Positions 35,831-48,320 of a DNA stretch of 64,000 nt are shown here, piece by piece. The stretch covers positions 78,771,672-78,835,671 of the forward strand of contig CM060180.1 in the NCBI GenBank assembly GCA_030549775.1, given 5' to 3'. Positions within the stretch are counted from its first letter, which is position 1, and each line of letters begins with the position of its first letter. This DNA comes from Tamarix chinensis (taxonomy: Eukaryota; Streptophyta; Magnoliopsida; Caryophyllales; Tamaricaceae). The position numbers were made by a program, and so were the translations under genes. The notes beneath the pieces were generated by a model that saw only the letters and a list, made by a program, of their open reading frames with translations, searched no databases and was not told where the DNA came from.

Positions 35831-37009
35831 TTTTTTTAGCTTAATTTTTCTGAAAATCCCTTAAACTTAAATAGAACTTTACCAACCCATGTTAACCTAT
35901 CCCTAAGAGATTTATAACTATTTTTATAATGCATTTAATTTGAAATATTTCCTTGAATTAATTTGGAGGTTGATTGGGACATCTAAGAGGAGTGATGACC
36001 TCAACGTTATCTTTTTCCTCCTCTCTCCTCTTCACAATTTTGAGGGCAAATGCTTCGATCGCAGGCATAATTATGAGCAGCTAGAAGATTCCTTCCATGC
36101 CAACCTTCCTTTACACCATTCATGAATGCTAACTTTGGTTTAATTAACCTGATTTCTCTAGCGACACCATTTGAGCTATAGAGAATAGTTTAAAAATTCT
36201 GGATAAAATCCACCCATTCTGATCAACTTCAAATGGTTAATGGTAGGGTTTCGAGTTTATTCTTGAACCCTTAGTGGTTCCCTTCAATTGTTTGGCCATA
36301 AATAACCCCAATCATCCATACTATACGCCTTTCTTTTGGACACTAAATTTTCTAAGTCTTATATCCACTTTCTTTCTTTCCACCTTTCAAGCCTTACAAA
36401 TATTTTTTCTCACTCTCTTTTAATCTTTTATCTAGCTCTCTCTTATTTCAATTATTAATTGAAATGGAGTTAGATTCTAGGAAAAAGGTTGAGTGGTTTA
36501 GTTTAGATCCTTCCTTGTTTTTGGCCTTAAGTTGATATGTTCTTATTCGCTTTTGTTTTTAAGTTCAAAATTTGATAATGTTTTGGTATAATTTCTAAGT
36601 CTAAGAATTTGGTTTTATGGTTTTCAAAGTTGAGATTTCCTATAGTTGGAATTTTTATTTTTAAGGGGATTTTTCCTACTTATAGTAAGTGGTTCTTGCA
36701 TCTAAAATGCTTAGCAACTATTTCTATATGTTAGGTATTACCTTTAGTTGATTTCTTCATGTTTTCATGAAAGAATATAGTTTGTATATGAAATTTAGAT
36801 AATTAGATGACATGATTTTAGTAAAAAGCATGAAAATTGGTTAAAATAGGATATGTTGATTCTATATTGAGAAATGCATGATAATTTAGAGGGAAATATA
36901 TTAAACTATGTTAATACAAGTTTTAATGTACTTATAAATGAATAATATGTAAGAATTTACATGATATTTGTGATTTGGGGTTGCGTTAGAGCAAACTGAT
37001 TAACTATTT

Positions 37010-37240
37010 AGGTCAAATTAATCTATTGGTTCCTAGAATAGTTTAGTTAACCCAACCCATTGACTAGCAAGCTTGAAGAGACCCTAGTATTGCTCTGTAC
37101 TTAAACTCATCAATTTTTTAGGCACAACTGATTGACTGGTCTATGAATAGTTGATTGGTTTGCCCAAACCGATCGATTGTTTTGTGCAACTGATCAACTA
37201 GTTGGTCTAAACCAATCGACTAGTTTGACTAGTGTGCATG
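37010..37240. repeat. Cluster of CCAATCGATTGG-type inverted motifs, E 5' LTR, second
   Basis: About eight imperfect palindromes of the form AACCGATCGATTG, CCAATCGACTAG and ACTGATTGACTGG, separated by a few bases. Confidence 0.7.
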
Positions 37241-38985
37241 AATTGTTTCCTATTGGTTCAATTATGCTTTGAGGTTTAGTTTGGGACTATACCATAATTA
37301 TTATTGTGATAAAATAAATATTCTATCATAAATTATTGAACAAATAAAAAGATTAAAATGGATCATATTTCATGGTATACATTATGAATATTGTATAAGG
37401 CTAAATGGGTATTTCACTTCTAATAAATGATAATATTGAGAAAAGAGTAAGGAGAATCAATATGGGCTTGAATTAAAAAATATGGTGGATATGAATAATA
37501 TTAGCTAATGATAAATGGAAAACCTATATGGTTGGGAAAATGGCAAGAAAGGGATTGACATGTATTAACATGGAAAGTAATCTTGCTTGCATTGTATAGG
37601 CCTTGTATGATCACTTATCATTATGAATAAAATACTAATCATGTAAAGAAAAAGAAACTTGAGTTGAGTATGGGTCTGGGTTACCTGATTCTTAATTAGC
37701 TACTAGGAGTTAGTCTGCCTTTGAGTGTTTTTAGTGCCTTTAAGCCTCATCTTCATGCAAGATTCTAAGAGGTCCCAATGCCTTATCTACTCTAAAAATT
37801 GATGATGTACTAGGGGTATCAATATTAAAGGGTCTGGTTACTTAGGTGGTTGGCTTTAGTTTGGACTTATATCTAATCTAGTGATTAGTTTCTACTTAGA
37901 CTTATGTATACTTGGTAATTAGCTTTAACCTAGACTTTATATCCCTTTTTCGGATAGGCTTCTATGATATGTGAGATCATAGGGTAGTGTACAATCTATT
38001 GCTTGATGCAAATAAAATATTTATTGTAAATGTTGGTTAATATTTTATAAATGATGACCAAGTGAATGTTTAATGATTTTTCTAGAAATGGAATTAATGG
38101 TATGATTGAATAATATGAATATATTTGGTTTATACACTTGGCTAATGGTTGAAATGACTAATTAGTTATGGACTATGATATTGGTTGAAGATTGACCATT
38201 CTTATGTGTGCATAAGTAGATGGTATAACCTAAGGATTTGGATGATTGGAAATAAACCCTAGAGGTTAATGAAATTTTCCTACTATTATATGTGTAAATG
38301 CTTATGCGATGATAATGTTAAACTAGGAATGATTCATTTCGAGCTGTTGGAATTGTGCATGATAACATGTCTTTATACACTTCTAGCTTTATGTATGGCC
38401 TTATTAAGATACATGTCATATTTTATATCTATGTATGATAAATTGGTATACTTGTGTTTATATTGAGGGAGCAACTTGTATCACTCAATATGTACTATGT
38501 GGCATACCGGTGTGTCCATTGTTTTGGTCATCTACTCATTCCTACAAGTAGAGGGCCATATGCAATTATTTGGGGATAGATAGTAAAGGGCCTTCCTCAA
38601 TTGAGTCGAGGTTTGAAAGTAAGGACATCTTGAAGGTTTTGGTGGGGACGACAATGCATAAGGTTTTTAAATTGGGTGTCATATCCTAATTCATTTTATT
38701 GTAGTCTCATACTTTATCTATATGCATTTTATAATGATTTGGTCAAAACCCATTAGGGCCCTCTGACATAAACACTCTTGAAGTTGTTTAATTAAACTTT
38801 TATTTTGAGCACTCTATTACTTTAAGTGTTTTGATTTGTTTAGCCTTATATTTGATATGGGGTAGAGGCAAATGTTTATCCAATGTCAGGTACGGTGGTA
38901 ACACCTCATTTTCCCTAGAGATATTCTACTTTTGCAAATGTTTTAACAAAATTTTTTTGGTAGTGAAAAATGGAGGTGTTATAGG

Positions 38986-38998
38986 TCGGTATTAGAGC
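38986..38998 (+). other. Primer-binding site of element E (initiator tRNA-Met)
   Basis: TCGGTATTAGAGC, two changes from TTGGTATCAGAGC, 2 nt after the LTR end. Confidence 0.85.
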
Positions 38999-39180
38999 AT
39001 TTCTTAAAGATTTCCTACGTTTAAGAATTATTAACCTGATACTATAGGTTGGTATCAAAGTTTTTTTTTTCTCAAAAACTTTCTACTTCTAAAAAATTGT
39101 TAACTTGATACCATAGAGTTTTATCAATAGTGTTTTACTAAAAATTCCTTACTCTCACAAATAATTTTAGTTGATGCAAC
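38986..39180 (+). repeat. Tandem 63-69 bp leader repeat that copies the PBS
   Basis: The PBS-bearing unit is repeated: TTGGTATCAAAG at 39049-39060 and a weaker GTTTTATCAATAG at 39118-39130, each followed by a (T/A)-rich ...TTCCTAC or TTTCTACTTCTAA and AATT(A/G)TTAAC(C/T)TGATACTATAG segment. Confidence 0.75.
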
Positions 39181-39329
39181 TGGATGGCATTGGTCTTGGT
39201 TTAAAATCCTTTTTCCTTGATTTTTCGACAAGTTGATTATTTCAAACTCAAATGTTCATGAGTGAGAGTGGAGTTGGAAATGTGTGATAGATAGCAATTC
39301 TTAGTACTCAGTAGCCTAAATATTATCCC

Positions 39330-40270
39330 TAACTCCTCTACTCTTTAGGATGTCATGGTTGTTAATCACCGCTATGAGTGCATCAAAGCCTTCATGGATA
39401 CCATTGGACCTTACATGGAGGGCTAAATCAGAGCACCTCAACCTCCACTAGTGCTAGTGGCTACACCAGCTCTAAAGAATTGGCTCAAGAGGGCAGCCCA
39501 TCATCACCCATCAATCTTTGAATGCCAAGAGGATCTTGACATCATGGAACAATGGGTGTAAGATATAGAGAATACTTTCACCATCTATAGTTACCCTAGA
39601 GACAAGAGGGTTGATGTGGCCATATACTATCTAAGAGGATGGGTAGATGCATGGTAGAAGAGCATTTAATGTAGGGGTAGAGAACCTAAGGGATGGGGAA
39701 CATGCTTGGAGGTGTTGTGAGCCTGATTCTACTCGACTCATCTACACATGAAGAAGGATGATGAGTTTATGGTTCTTTGGTAGGCAGTCATGTCCATTGA
39801 AGAGTATCACACTAGCTTCATGGACTTGATCTATTTTTCCTTGGAGGTTGAGGCCAATAAGGTGACGCAAGTTCACCGTTTCAAGATTAGACTAGGGATC
39901 TGATACTAGGAGCTATTACTGGGAGTCACCCCACCAAACATGGTCTAGAATTACAAAGTAGCCCTAGAGGCATCCTAAGTCGTCCAGGCCTAGAATGCTT
40001 AATTAGGGGGCAAGAGGAAATTTAAGGTTCGCTAGCATCCTAATGATCAAAAGAAGGCTTTCTCTGGAGAAAGTATGGTGCCTAGATTTAGTCGTAGTAT
40101 AGGGTCAACACCCCAAGCTAAATGATTATTTGGGGGTTGTGCTAAGGAGAGGCAATACCACTGTAGGATATGTAAACCAAATCTCCCTAGGGTTAATTGT
40201 AAAGAAAATAAGGTGATGTGCCATAAGTGCGACATAGTGATATATAATGCACACGAGTGTTGGGTTAGTA
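39330..40270 (+). pseudogene. Gag of element E
   Basis: Conceptual frame with stops: KRAAHHHPSIFECQED, EQWV then DIENTFTIYSYPRDKRVDVAIYYLRGWVDAW, then MSIEEYHTSFMDLIYFSLE and HRFKIRLGI. A zinc-knuckle-like CHKCDIVIYNAHEC is near 40218-40259, with altered spacing. It is of the same gag type as element A, which fits a Tekay-like clade. Confidence 0.75.
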
Positions 40271-40479
40271 GTAGCAACATTTAAAAGAACCAAACTATAG
40301 TTCAAAGTACGAGATTTATCTATAAGTAATAACCTTAGATACAAAGAGTTCCTCCATTGCCACCTAGTTCCACTAGTCAAGCTAGTTAACCTAGAGGTCC
40401 AAGGCTTTTCCTTTTTAAGCAAGAGCAAGGATTAGCTAGTTCCCCTAGAGTATTGTTAGCATGATTCCTGAATATGATG

Positions 40480-40990
40480 AATCAGGCAGGCGTGGTGATA
40501 GGTATTCTCATTATCTCTACCTTTCTTGATTGTATGTTATTTGATTCTGGTGCTTCGCATTCTTTTGTGGCATATGCTTTTGTAACTAGAGCTGCCTTAT
40601 CTTCTTCAAAGAGTATTTTTTTTCTTTCATTTTACCTTTAGGGGATAGGATTTCCTTCTCTAGGTTAGCTAAAGGGTTATTTTGGTAGTGGGAGGAATGG
40701 AGTTTTTGTTGGACCTTACAGAGTTAGAGTTATGTGATTTTGACATAATCATCAAGATGGATATGTTTGAGAAGGATTAAAAATTGATCAATAGTAGGCA
40801 AGCATGCATGGTGCCGAGAGGAAAAAAGGGTATTAGTGTTTCATACTAGAAGTGTGAACCTAATTTTTCTACAAGGATAATGTTGATGATCATGTTGAGT
40901 AACCTCATACGCAAGGGATATTTGCTCTTCATATGTAGTGTCAGAGGCAGAGAAGTAGTTGAGATGCCATTAGGGTAGATGGCAATTGTT
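40480..40990 (+). pseudogene. Protease of element E (active-site motif intact)
   Basis: DCMLFDSGASHSFVAYAFV keeps the D-S-G-A catalytic motif (40542-40553), unlike element A. Further on are EFLLDLTELELCDFDIIIKMDM and the tail to NLIRKGYLLF. Stops and a frameshift separate the parts. Confidence 0.75.
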
Positions 40991-41860
40991 TATAAATTTC
41001 CCAATGTTTTTCCTAAGGAGATACTAGGAATGTTGTCGGTTGAAAAAGCTAAGTTCACCACGTATATATTTCTAGGAGCAGACCTAGTATCTAAGGCTTT
41101 GTACCATAAGTCACTTGCAAAAATGAAAGAACTTAAGGCTCAATAAGAGGAGATTTTGGAGAATGGTTACATCTGACCAAGCTTATCACCATGGGGAGCA
41201 CCGGTGCTGTTCATAAGGAAGAAGGATGGAAGCTTGATTTTGTGCATCAATTATTGAGGGTTGAACCAGGTAATAGTGAATAATTGTTATTTGTTGCCAA
41301 GGATCAATGACCTGTTTGATCAACTCAATTCTCGAAGATTGATCTACGATTAGGCTTATTAGTTGAGGATAACCAAGCAAGATATTCCTCAGAATTCTTT
41401 TTAGATAAGGTATGACCATTATGAGTTCATAGTAATTCCCTTCAGATTCACTAATGCACCTGTAGTTTTCATGTCCTTGATGAACTAGATCTTCCACCCT
41501 TTATTAGACTAGTTCGTCATGGAGTTCATCGATGATATCCTCATCTATTCTAGTGACTAATAGATGCATGAAAAACATTTGGGATAGACTTTGGCCATGC
41601 TAAGATTACACTAACTATATGCTAAACTCTAAAAGTATGAGTTTTGGATAGATTAAGTGGATTTCCTTGGTCATATGATCTCTAAGGATGGTGTGGTAAT
41701 GTATCCTACCAAGATTCAAGTTGTCTCTAAGTGGCTAGCACCCACTTCTGTGAAGGAGATGCATAGTTTTATAGGGTTAGCCAATTACTACTATTGGTTC
41801 ATGGCATACTTTTTTTAAGATTTCTCAATCATTGACCCAAATTTTGAAGAAGGCTATACG
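40991..41860 (+). pseudogene. Reverse transcriptase of element E
   Basis: FPNVFPKEILGM opens the domain, then LKAQ..EEILENGYI, SLSPWGAPVLFIRKKDGS, NDLFDQLN, YDHYEFIVIPFRFTNAP and the catalytic box FIDDILIYS at 41525-41551. Thumb/connector blocks VDFLGHMISKDGV and FIGLANYYYWF follow. The order is complete, but at least six stops make it inactive. This is the only RT in the window that keeps its catalytic box. Confidence 0.85.
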
Positions 41861-42440
41861 ATTCTAGTGGAATGAGAGGTGTAGTGAAGCTTTCAAGGAA
41901 TTGAAGAGTTATTTGATTTCAAACCTAGTGCTCACATTGCTAAGTGGGTTTGATGGTTTTGAGGTGTATAGTGATGCTTCGAAGCATGAATTGTGTTGTG
42001 TTATTATGCAACATGGAAGGGTGGTAGCTTATGCCCCATGACAGTTGAAGCCATATGAACTAAACTACCTAATAAATGACTTAGTGCTTGCTGTGGTAGT
42101 GTTCACTCTTAAGATTTGGAGGCACTATCTCTATAGAGTTTAGTGTATGTTTTACACTGACCATAAAAGCCTCAAGTACATATTCACTCAATAAAATGAA
42201 CCTAAGACAAAGCCGATGGTTAGAGTTGGTCAAACATTATGACCTTGAAATGACCTACTATGTGGGTAAAGCTAAAGTGGTGTCAAATGCACTTAGTAGA
42301 AATATATCACATTCTTTGGGAATGATTGTATTGCCATATCATCTATGCCGAGAGATCATGAATATGGAGATCAAACAGATAACTATTAGAATTCTAGAGG
42401 AAAGAATGAGACACTCACAATTACACCTTTAATCTTTAAG
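41861..42440 (+). pseudogene. RNase H of element E
   Basis: DASKHELCC..MQHGRVVAYA in a shifted frame, [40 protein letters not shown], then an open stretch 42196-42432 with LRQSRWLELVKHYDLEMTYYVGKAKVVSNALSR. It matches the triplicated segment of element A. Confidence 0.8.
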
Positions 42441-43640
42441 GAGATCTAATCTAATCAAGTTGATGATGTTAAGCTTGATAGAATCATGACTAGTATTGCT
42501 AAAGGTAGAGCTAAAAGATTCTATATCTATGAGAATGGTAGTATTAGGTACCATGGTAGATGGTGTGTACCATAGGGGTGAGTAGAGCTTAAGAGGAGGA
42601 TCCTTAAGGAAGGACATTACACTCCTTATTCTTTTCACCATGGACAAAAAAAGTTGTACAAGGATTTAAAGAAGATATATTGGTGGCCTAGTATGAAGTA
42701 GGAAGTGGTAGAGTTTGTTACCTGATGTCTAATATATCAGAAAGTTAAGATTGGAAATAATAGGTCAATAGGGCTAATGTAACCGCTTGAAGTTTCTAAA
42801 AGGAAGTGGGACAACATATCATTTGACTTCATGGTTGGTTGTCCGAGAACATGTAGTGATTTTTATTCCATTTGGGCTATTGTGGATCATATGACTAAGT
42901 CAGTTATGTTCATACTAATGATGGTAACTTGGAGCATGGAGCAACTTGCCAATGCTAACAAAAAGCACGTGGTGAGAATACATGGAGTTCCTAAGGACAT
43001 TGTTTCCAATCGAGACTCTAGGTTCTTGTCACACTTTTGACAATGGTTCTAAGTTGTATTTGGTACTTAATTAAAGACGAGTATAGACTTTCACCTAGTT
43101 ATGAATGGTCAGATAGAGAGAGCCATTCAGACTTTGGAAGACATGATTCAAGCATGTATAATAGACTTTAGGGGATGTTGGGATGATTGTTTGGGCTTTA
43201 TTGAGTTCTCCTACGACAATGGTTATTATGTAGGTATCAAGATGGTGCCTTTTAAAGCCTTTTATAGGAAGAATTATCATATTCCCTCATATTGGAATGA
43301 CATTGGCAAGACACTCATGTTAGGAACTGAGATGATCGAGGAGATGACTAGGCACATCTGTTTGATTCAAGATTAGATGAAAGCCACCCAGGACTGATAG
43401 AAAACTATGTAGATCTGAAGAGATGAACTAATGGTTATGAGGTGGGTGATAGAGTCCTTTTAAGGGTCTCTCCCATCAGGGAATTTATAAGGTTTAGTAG
43501 AAGGGTAAGCCTAGGCTAAGGTACATTAGACCATACAATATTCTGGACCTTGTCGATGAAGTCTCTTACCGCTTAGTTGTACCAATGGAATTGTCACATA
43601 TGCACACCATCTTTCACATATCTTAGCTATGGATGTATGT
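42441..43640 (+). pseudogene. Integrase of element E
   Basis: Zinc-binding module (HYTPYSFHHGQKKLYKDLKKIYWWPSMK, CLIYQ), catalytic core from DNISFDFMVGCPR through WAIVDHMTKSVMFI, GVPKDIVSNRDSRFLSHF (second Asp) and NGQIERAIQTLEDMIQAC (Glu context), open at 42831-43040 and 43101-43376. The C-terminal part RLRYIRPYNILDLVDEVSYRLVVP and HTIFHIS is also present. Two or three stops. Confidence 0.85.
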
Positions 43641-43779
43641 TGCGGATCCTTTGCACGTTATCGAACTTGAGTCATTAGATCTCAATGAGTCTTTAACTTT
43701 TGAGGAGTGACTAGTGAGTACCTTAGACATCAAGATTGTTATAGGCTTTAGGGGCATAGCCTCTTTAACTGGTCAGTGT
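43641..43779 (+). pseudogene. Truncated chromodomain and 3' end of pol, element E
   Basis: ESLDLNESLTFEE, stop, LVSTLDIKI marks the start of a chromodomain like that of element A. The rest (the VPLVKILW and WETE blocks) is missing before the LTR begins. No clear polypurine tract. Confidence 0.55.
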
Positions 43780-46554
43780 TGTAATACTCCATATTTTTGT
43801 AAATGGTTGAATGTGAATTATGCCAAATTTTGGTCCTTTTATTTTGACTTAATGTTATCATTTGGTTTAGGATAAATATGATTTGAAATCATATTGAAAA
43901 ATTGAGTTTATTAAGTTTTGTAGGAAAATTGATTGACTGGTTCCATGAACTGATTGACTAGTTTTTGTTTTAGAAAATTTTATTTTCTCAACTAAATAAA
44001 CCAATTAGTTAGGGAAAACCAATCAAATTGTGGTAGATTAGTCAATAGGTAAACCCAAACCCATCGATTGGTTTGTTAAGCTAGTCATGTTTTTTGAGCT
44101 TGATTTTTCTAGAAAATACCTTACACTAAAATGGAACCTTATTAACCTATGCTAATTAGTTCCAAAGATATTCTCGACTATTTTCATGATGTATTCAACC
44201 TGAAATATTACCTCGAATTGATCTAGAGGTCAATTCGGAGAATTGAGGATGGGGAGATGACCTCAACATTATCCTCCTCCTTCTCTCTCCTATACACAAT
44301 TCCGTGATCAAATGCTTTGATCTTAAGCACAATTGTCATAATTGGGAAGGTTCCACTCATGCCAACCTTCCATTCATCCATTCCTATATGCTATTTCTTA
44401 TTTAATTGACTTGAAATCTCTAAAGACACCATTTGAAATTTGCAGAATAAGTTAGAAAATCATGGAAAACATCCGCTCGTTTTGGTTGAATTCAAATGAT
44501 TAAAGGTAGGGCTTCAAGTTTATTCTTGAACTCTTAGTGTTTCCCTTTTATTGGTTAGCTATACATATTCTGAATCGTCCTTACTATGGACCTTTCTTTC
44601 AGCCACAAAATTTTCTAAGTGTTGTATCCACTTTCCTTTTCTCGACACTTTGAGCTTTACCAATCTATTCTCTCACACTCTTCTAATCCTATCTCTAGTT
44701 CTCTCTTTTTTTTCAATTTTTAAGCAAGGAAGAGTTAGATTCTTGGGAAAAGATAATATGGCTTAGTTTAGCTATTTCCCTATTATTTGGCCGCAATTTG
44801 GTATGTACTTATTCCCATAGTTTTAAGGTTCTAGTATAATGTTTGAGTTTGAGATTTTGGTTTTCAGATCCCAATGTTTGAATTTCTATTTTAAGGGGAT
44901 TTTTCCTACATTAAGTACGTTATTCTTATTTCTAAAATATTTGGTAAGTATTCTTGAATGTTAGATGTTACCTTTAATTGATTTCTGCTTGTTGGCATAT
45001 GAAAGAATACTATTTGCATGTGTGATTTGCATGATTAGATGACATGATTTGAGTAAAAATAATGAAAATAGGTAAAAATAGGATATAACGGTTCCATGCT
45101 AAGAAATGCATGTTAATTTTATGTGAAATATGTTAGACTATGTTGATAAATATTTCAATATGGTTAAGAATGAATTATATGTAAGAATATGCATGACATT
45201 TGTGATTTGGGGTTGTGTTAGAGCAAAACAATCAATTGATTAGGTCAACATAATCAACCGATTCCTAGATATTTGACTTGTTGGCCCATCCCATCAATAG
45301 GGAAGCCTATAGAGACTCTAGTCTTGCTCTCTACTTAAAACCATCAACTAGTTAGGCAGAACCAATCGACCGATCTATGAACAATCAGTTGGTTTGCTCA
45401 AATCAATCAATTGGTTTGAGGAAAACATTGTTTGGTTGAGTTAAATGGATTGACTAGCTGACCCGAACCGATTGATTAGTTGGTGTAACTGTTCTACTGG
45501 TTGGGCTAGACCAATCAACCAGTTCGACTAGTTTGCATGAATTATTCTTGTTGGTTCGGTTATGATTTTAGAATATGATTGTTACTATACCATGATAATT
45601 AATGGGATAAAAAATAGATTTTATCATGGATTATTTTCCAAATGAAAAGATTAAAATGGATCATATTTCATGGTATACCTTGAGTAATGTAAAGGCTGAA
45701 TGGGTATTTCACTTTTGATCAGTGAAAATAGTCAGAAAAGAGTAAGGAAAATTAGTATGGGCTTTAATTAAATAATATAGTAGATATGAATAATATTGGC
45801 CAAGGAAAAATGGAAAATCTACATTGTTCGGAAAATGGAAAGAAAAAGATTGATACAGATTAACATGGAAAGTTGTCTTACTTGCATTGTATGGGTCTTG
45901 TATGATCACCTATCATTATGAATACTAATCACATAAAGCAAAAGAAAGTCAAGTTAAGTGTAGGTTAGAGTTACCCAATCCTTAATTATGTAATGGGGGT
46001 TAGTTTACCTTTAACCATTTTTGTTACCTTCAAGCCTTGCCTTTAGGCGAGATCTTATGAGGTTTTGGTAAATATTAGTTAATAATTTATGAATGATTGA
46101 TCAAAATGAATAAAGTTGGTTTATACACTTGGCTAATGGTCGAAAAGACTTATTGGTTATTGAATGGGATAATGGTAGAATGATTGACCTGTCGTATGTG
46201 TGTATAAGTAAATGGTATATCATAAAGATTTAGATAATTAGAAATAAACCTAAGAGGTTAATGGAGCTCTCTTATTATTATATGCGTAAGTGGTTATACA
46301 ATGATAATGTGAAACTAAGCATGATGCATTTTGCCTTATTGGAATAGTGTATGATAGCATGTATGTACTATTCACTTCTACCTTATGTATAGCCTTGTTA
46401 GGATTCTTGCCATATTTTATATCCATATATGATAAATCGGTATACTTGTGTTCGCATTAAGGTTGTAACTTGGTTCACTCAAAACTTAGCGTACTAATGT
46501 AATTGATTGCTCAGTTACCTACTCATTCCTAAGAGTAGGGGGCCCTGTGAATGT
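43780..46554 (+). mobile_element. 3' LTR of element E, first part
   Basis: Begins TGTAATACTCC and follows the 5' LTR closely, apart from a 250-bp gap near 46062. Interrupted by solo LTR G at 46555; resumes at 56516. It has the same two clusters of ATTGATTGG-type motifs (43920-44080 and 45225-45535). Confidence 0.85.
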
Positions 46555-46854
46555 TATAATCCCTTGAAATTTTAAAAGCCTATAATTTAATAAATAACTT
46601 TTATTTGGGATAAATTAGATTTTAAATTTATTTAATTTAAATATTTTATGGATTTTTGAGTATATAAAAAAAGAAGAAGATAAATGTTTAATAAATTAAA
46701 ATAAATATTTTGTTATTTTATCATACTCTTTTTATTTAAATAATTTTCCAAACCAATATTCTTCCTAAAATTAAATTATCAAATAAATTTATTACCCAAA
46801 ATATTACATTTTATTATTTTATAAATTAAATTATTTTATTTTTATTTCCATTTT

Positions 46855-47930
46855 TCCATTTTGCTTTTCTTTCTCCCTTTTCTCCTTTCTTTCTTTTTCC
46901 TTTTTCTTCCTTCGAGCCGCCAGCAACCTAGCCTACCCTATCTTCCTCGCCCTTGGGCTGCCGACCCATTTCCTTCCTTCCTTCCTTACCTCCCTCGCCT
47001 GCGTCGCCTGACCTATACCCCCTCCATTTCTTTTCCTCCTTCCTCCTCTGCGCGAGCCCAACCCATCCTTCTTTCTTTCTTTTCTTTCCATTCTCCCCGC
47101 CCGGGCTCGCCCATTCCCCTCTTCCCTTCGCCCGGCCTACACGCAACACCCCTTTCTTTCTTTCTTCTTCCTTTTCCCTGACGCCATACCCGACCACCTC
47201 TGCCATCTCTGGGTGCCCTACCTGCAACCCTCCTCCCACTATTACCCTCCTTATCTCTCTCTCTCTTTCTCTCTCCATTTTTCCTACCCCATCTCGGCCC
47301 CACCACCTGTCTCTCTCCTTGCCCATGCCCCTTCTTTCCCTCCCCTCTCCCTGCAGCTCCCATACTCCTACCACCCTACCACCACCCTACTGAGCCCTTA
47401 TCCCCTCCTTTCTCTTCCTCTTCTTTTTCTTCTTCCCTCCTTGCTTTGCCTTGCCATTTTCGAGCCTTCCATCCCCTTCCTCGATCTTCTTTCTCTACCT
47501 TTCTTCTCCTCCCATCTCCCTCCCTATTTTTGCACTGCCGTCGCATCCACTGCCACACCAGTCACCTGAACCACCCCTGCTACACTCTACCTCACCCCTA
47601 CACCACCACAACACCCATCGAGCCACACTGGAGCCCCCTTCTTCTTCCCCTCTTCTTTTTCTCTTCTTTCCCTCCCTTCTCGGCAACCACCCTACACCTC
47701 CTCCTTCCACAGCTGTTCCACCTCCTCTGCCACCATCTGACCCACCAAACCAATTTTTGTAACCTCCTCTACCACCCCACACCTCCTATGGCCAAAACAA
47801 CCACCCACAGGCCTTCATTTTCCTCCTCCCTTTCCCTTCTTTCTCAGCCCCCTCTATCTCGGCAACCACCTTCACAACCTCACTGCCACCGCTACCCTTG
47901 GCCACCGTCAACACATGGATAAATGTATGT
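46855..47930 (+). other. CT-rich stretch of LTR G
   Basis: About 1.1 kb of C and T. Overlapping open frames of 95-158 codons on both strands are Pro/Ser/Leu-rich (plus) or Gly/Arg/Glu-rich (minus) with no domain; I do not call them genes. Confidence 0.7.
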
Positions 47931-48320
47931 TAGCACATTAGGCCTTTTGATATGTTATTATGCTTGATAAATGTTGTTTAATATAATATATGTAGTTTTT
48001 TGTGTTGATTGATAAAAAGGAAATCATGCTAGTTTATATGCCATGTATGGAAGGAATGCTAAAGGATGGAGAATTGTTATTCAAAAATATGTTAATCACT
48101 TATCCATGCTATATTATATTGTTGTGAATGCATGGCTAATGTTATTGTGAACCCTAGGGGTATTTTAGTAATATATCTTGTGTAAGAATGTGGCCTAATA
48201 TGTGTGGGTGCTAATGAGTATTATATTAAGTATAATAGTTGTGGAGTTGGATAATGAGAATGGGGTATCAATATTAGTATTTCATGTTGTGATGATAATT
48301 TAATATAAGTGGTGTAATAA

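Larger units (their letters stand above)
35499..38983 (+). mobile_element. 5' LTR of element E (3.5 kb)
   Basis: Begins TGTAATGCCCC and ends GGAGGTGTTATA just before the PBS. The 3' LTR also ends TGTTATA, so the unusual TG...TA end is shared. Holds a TATA-like CATAAATA at 36297-36304, a CT-rich stretch after it, and two clusters of ATTGATTGG-type inverted motifs. A 250-bp stretch near 37778-38027 is absent from the 3' copy. Confidence 0.85.

Noticed and set aside
46861..47922. Overlapping Pro/Ser-rich and Gly/Arg-rich frames in LTR G
   Set aside because: Many frames open on both strands in a CT-rich tract; no domain, and the region lies in a solo LTR.
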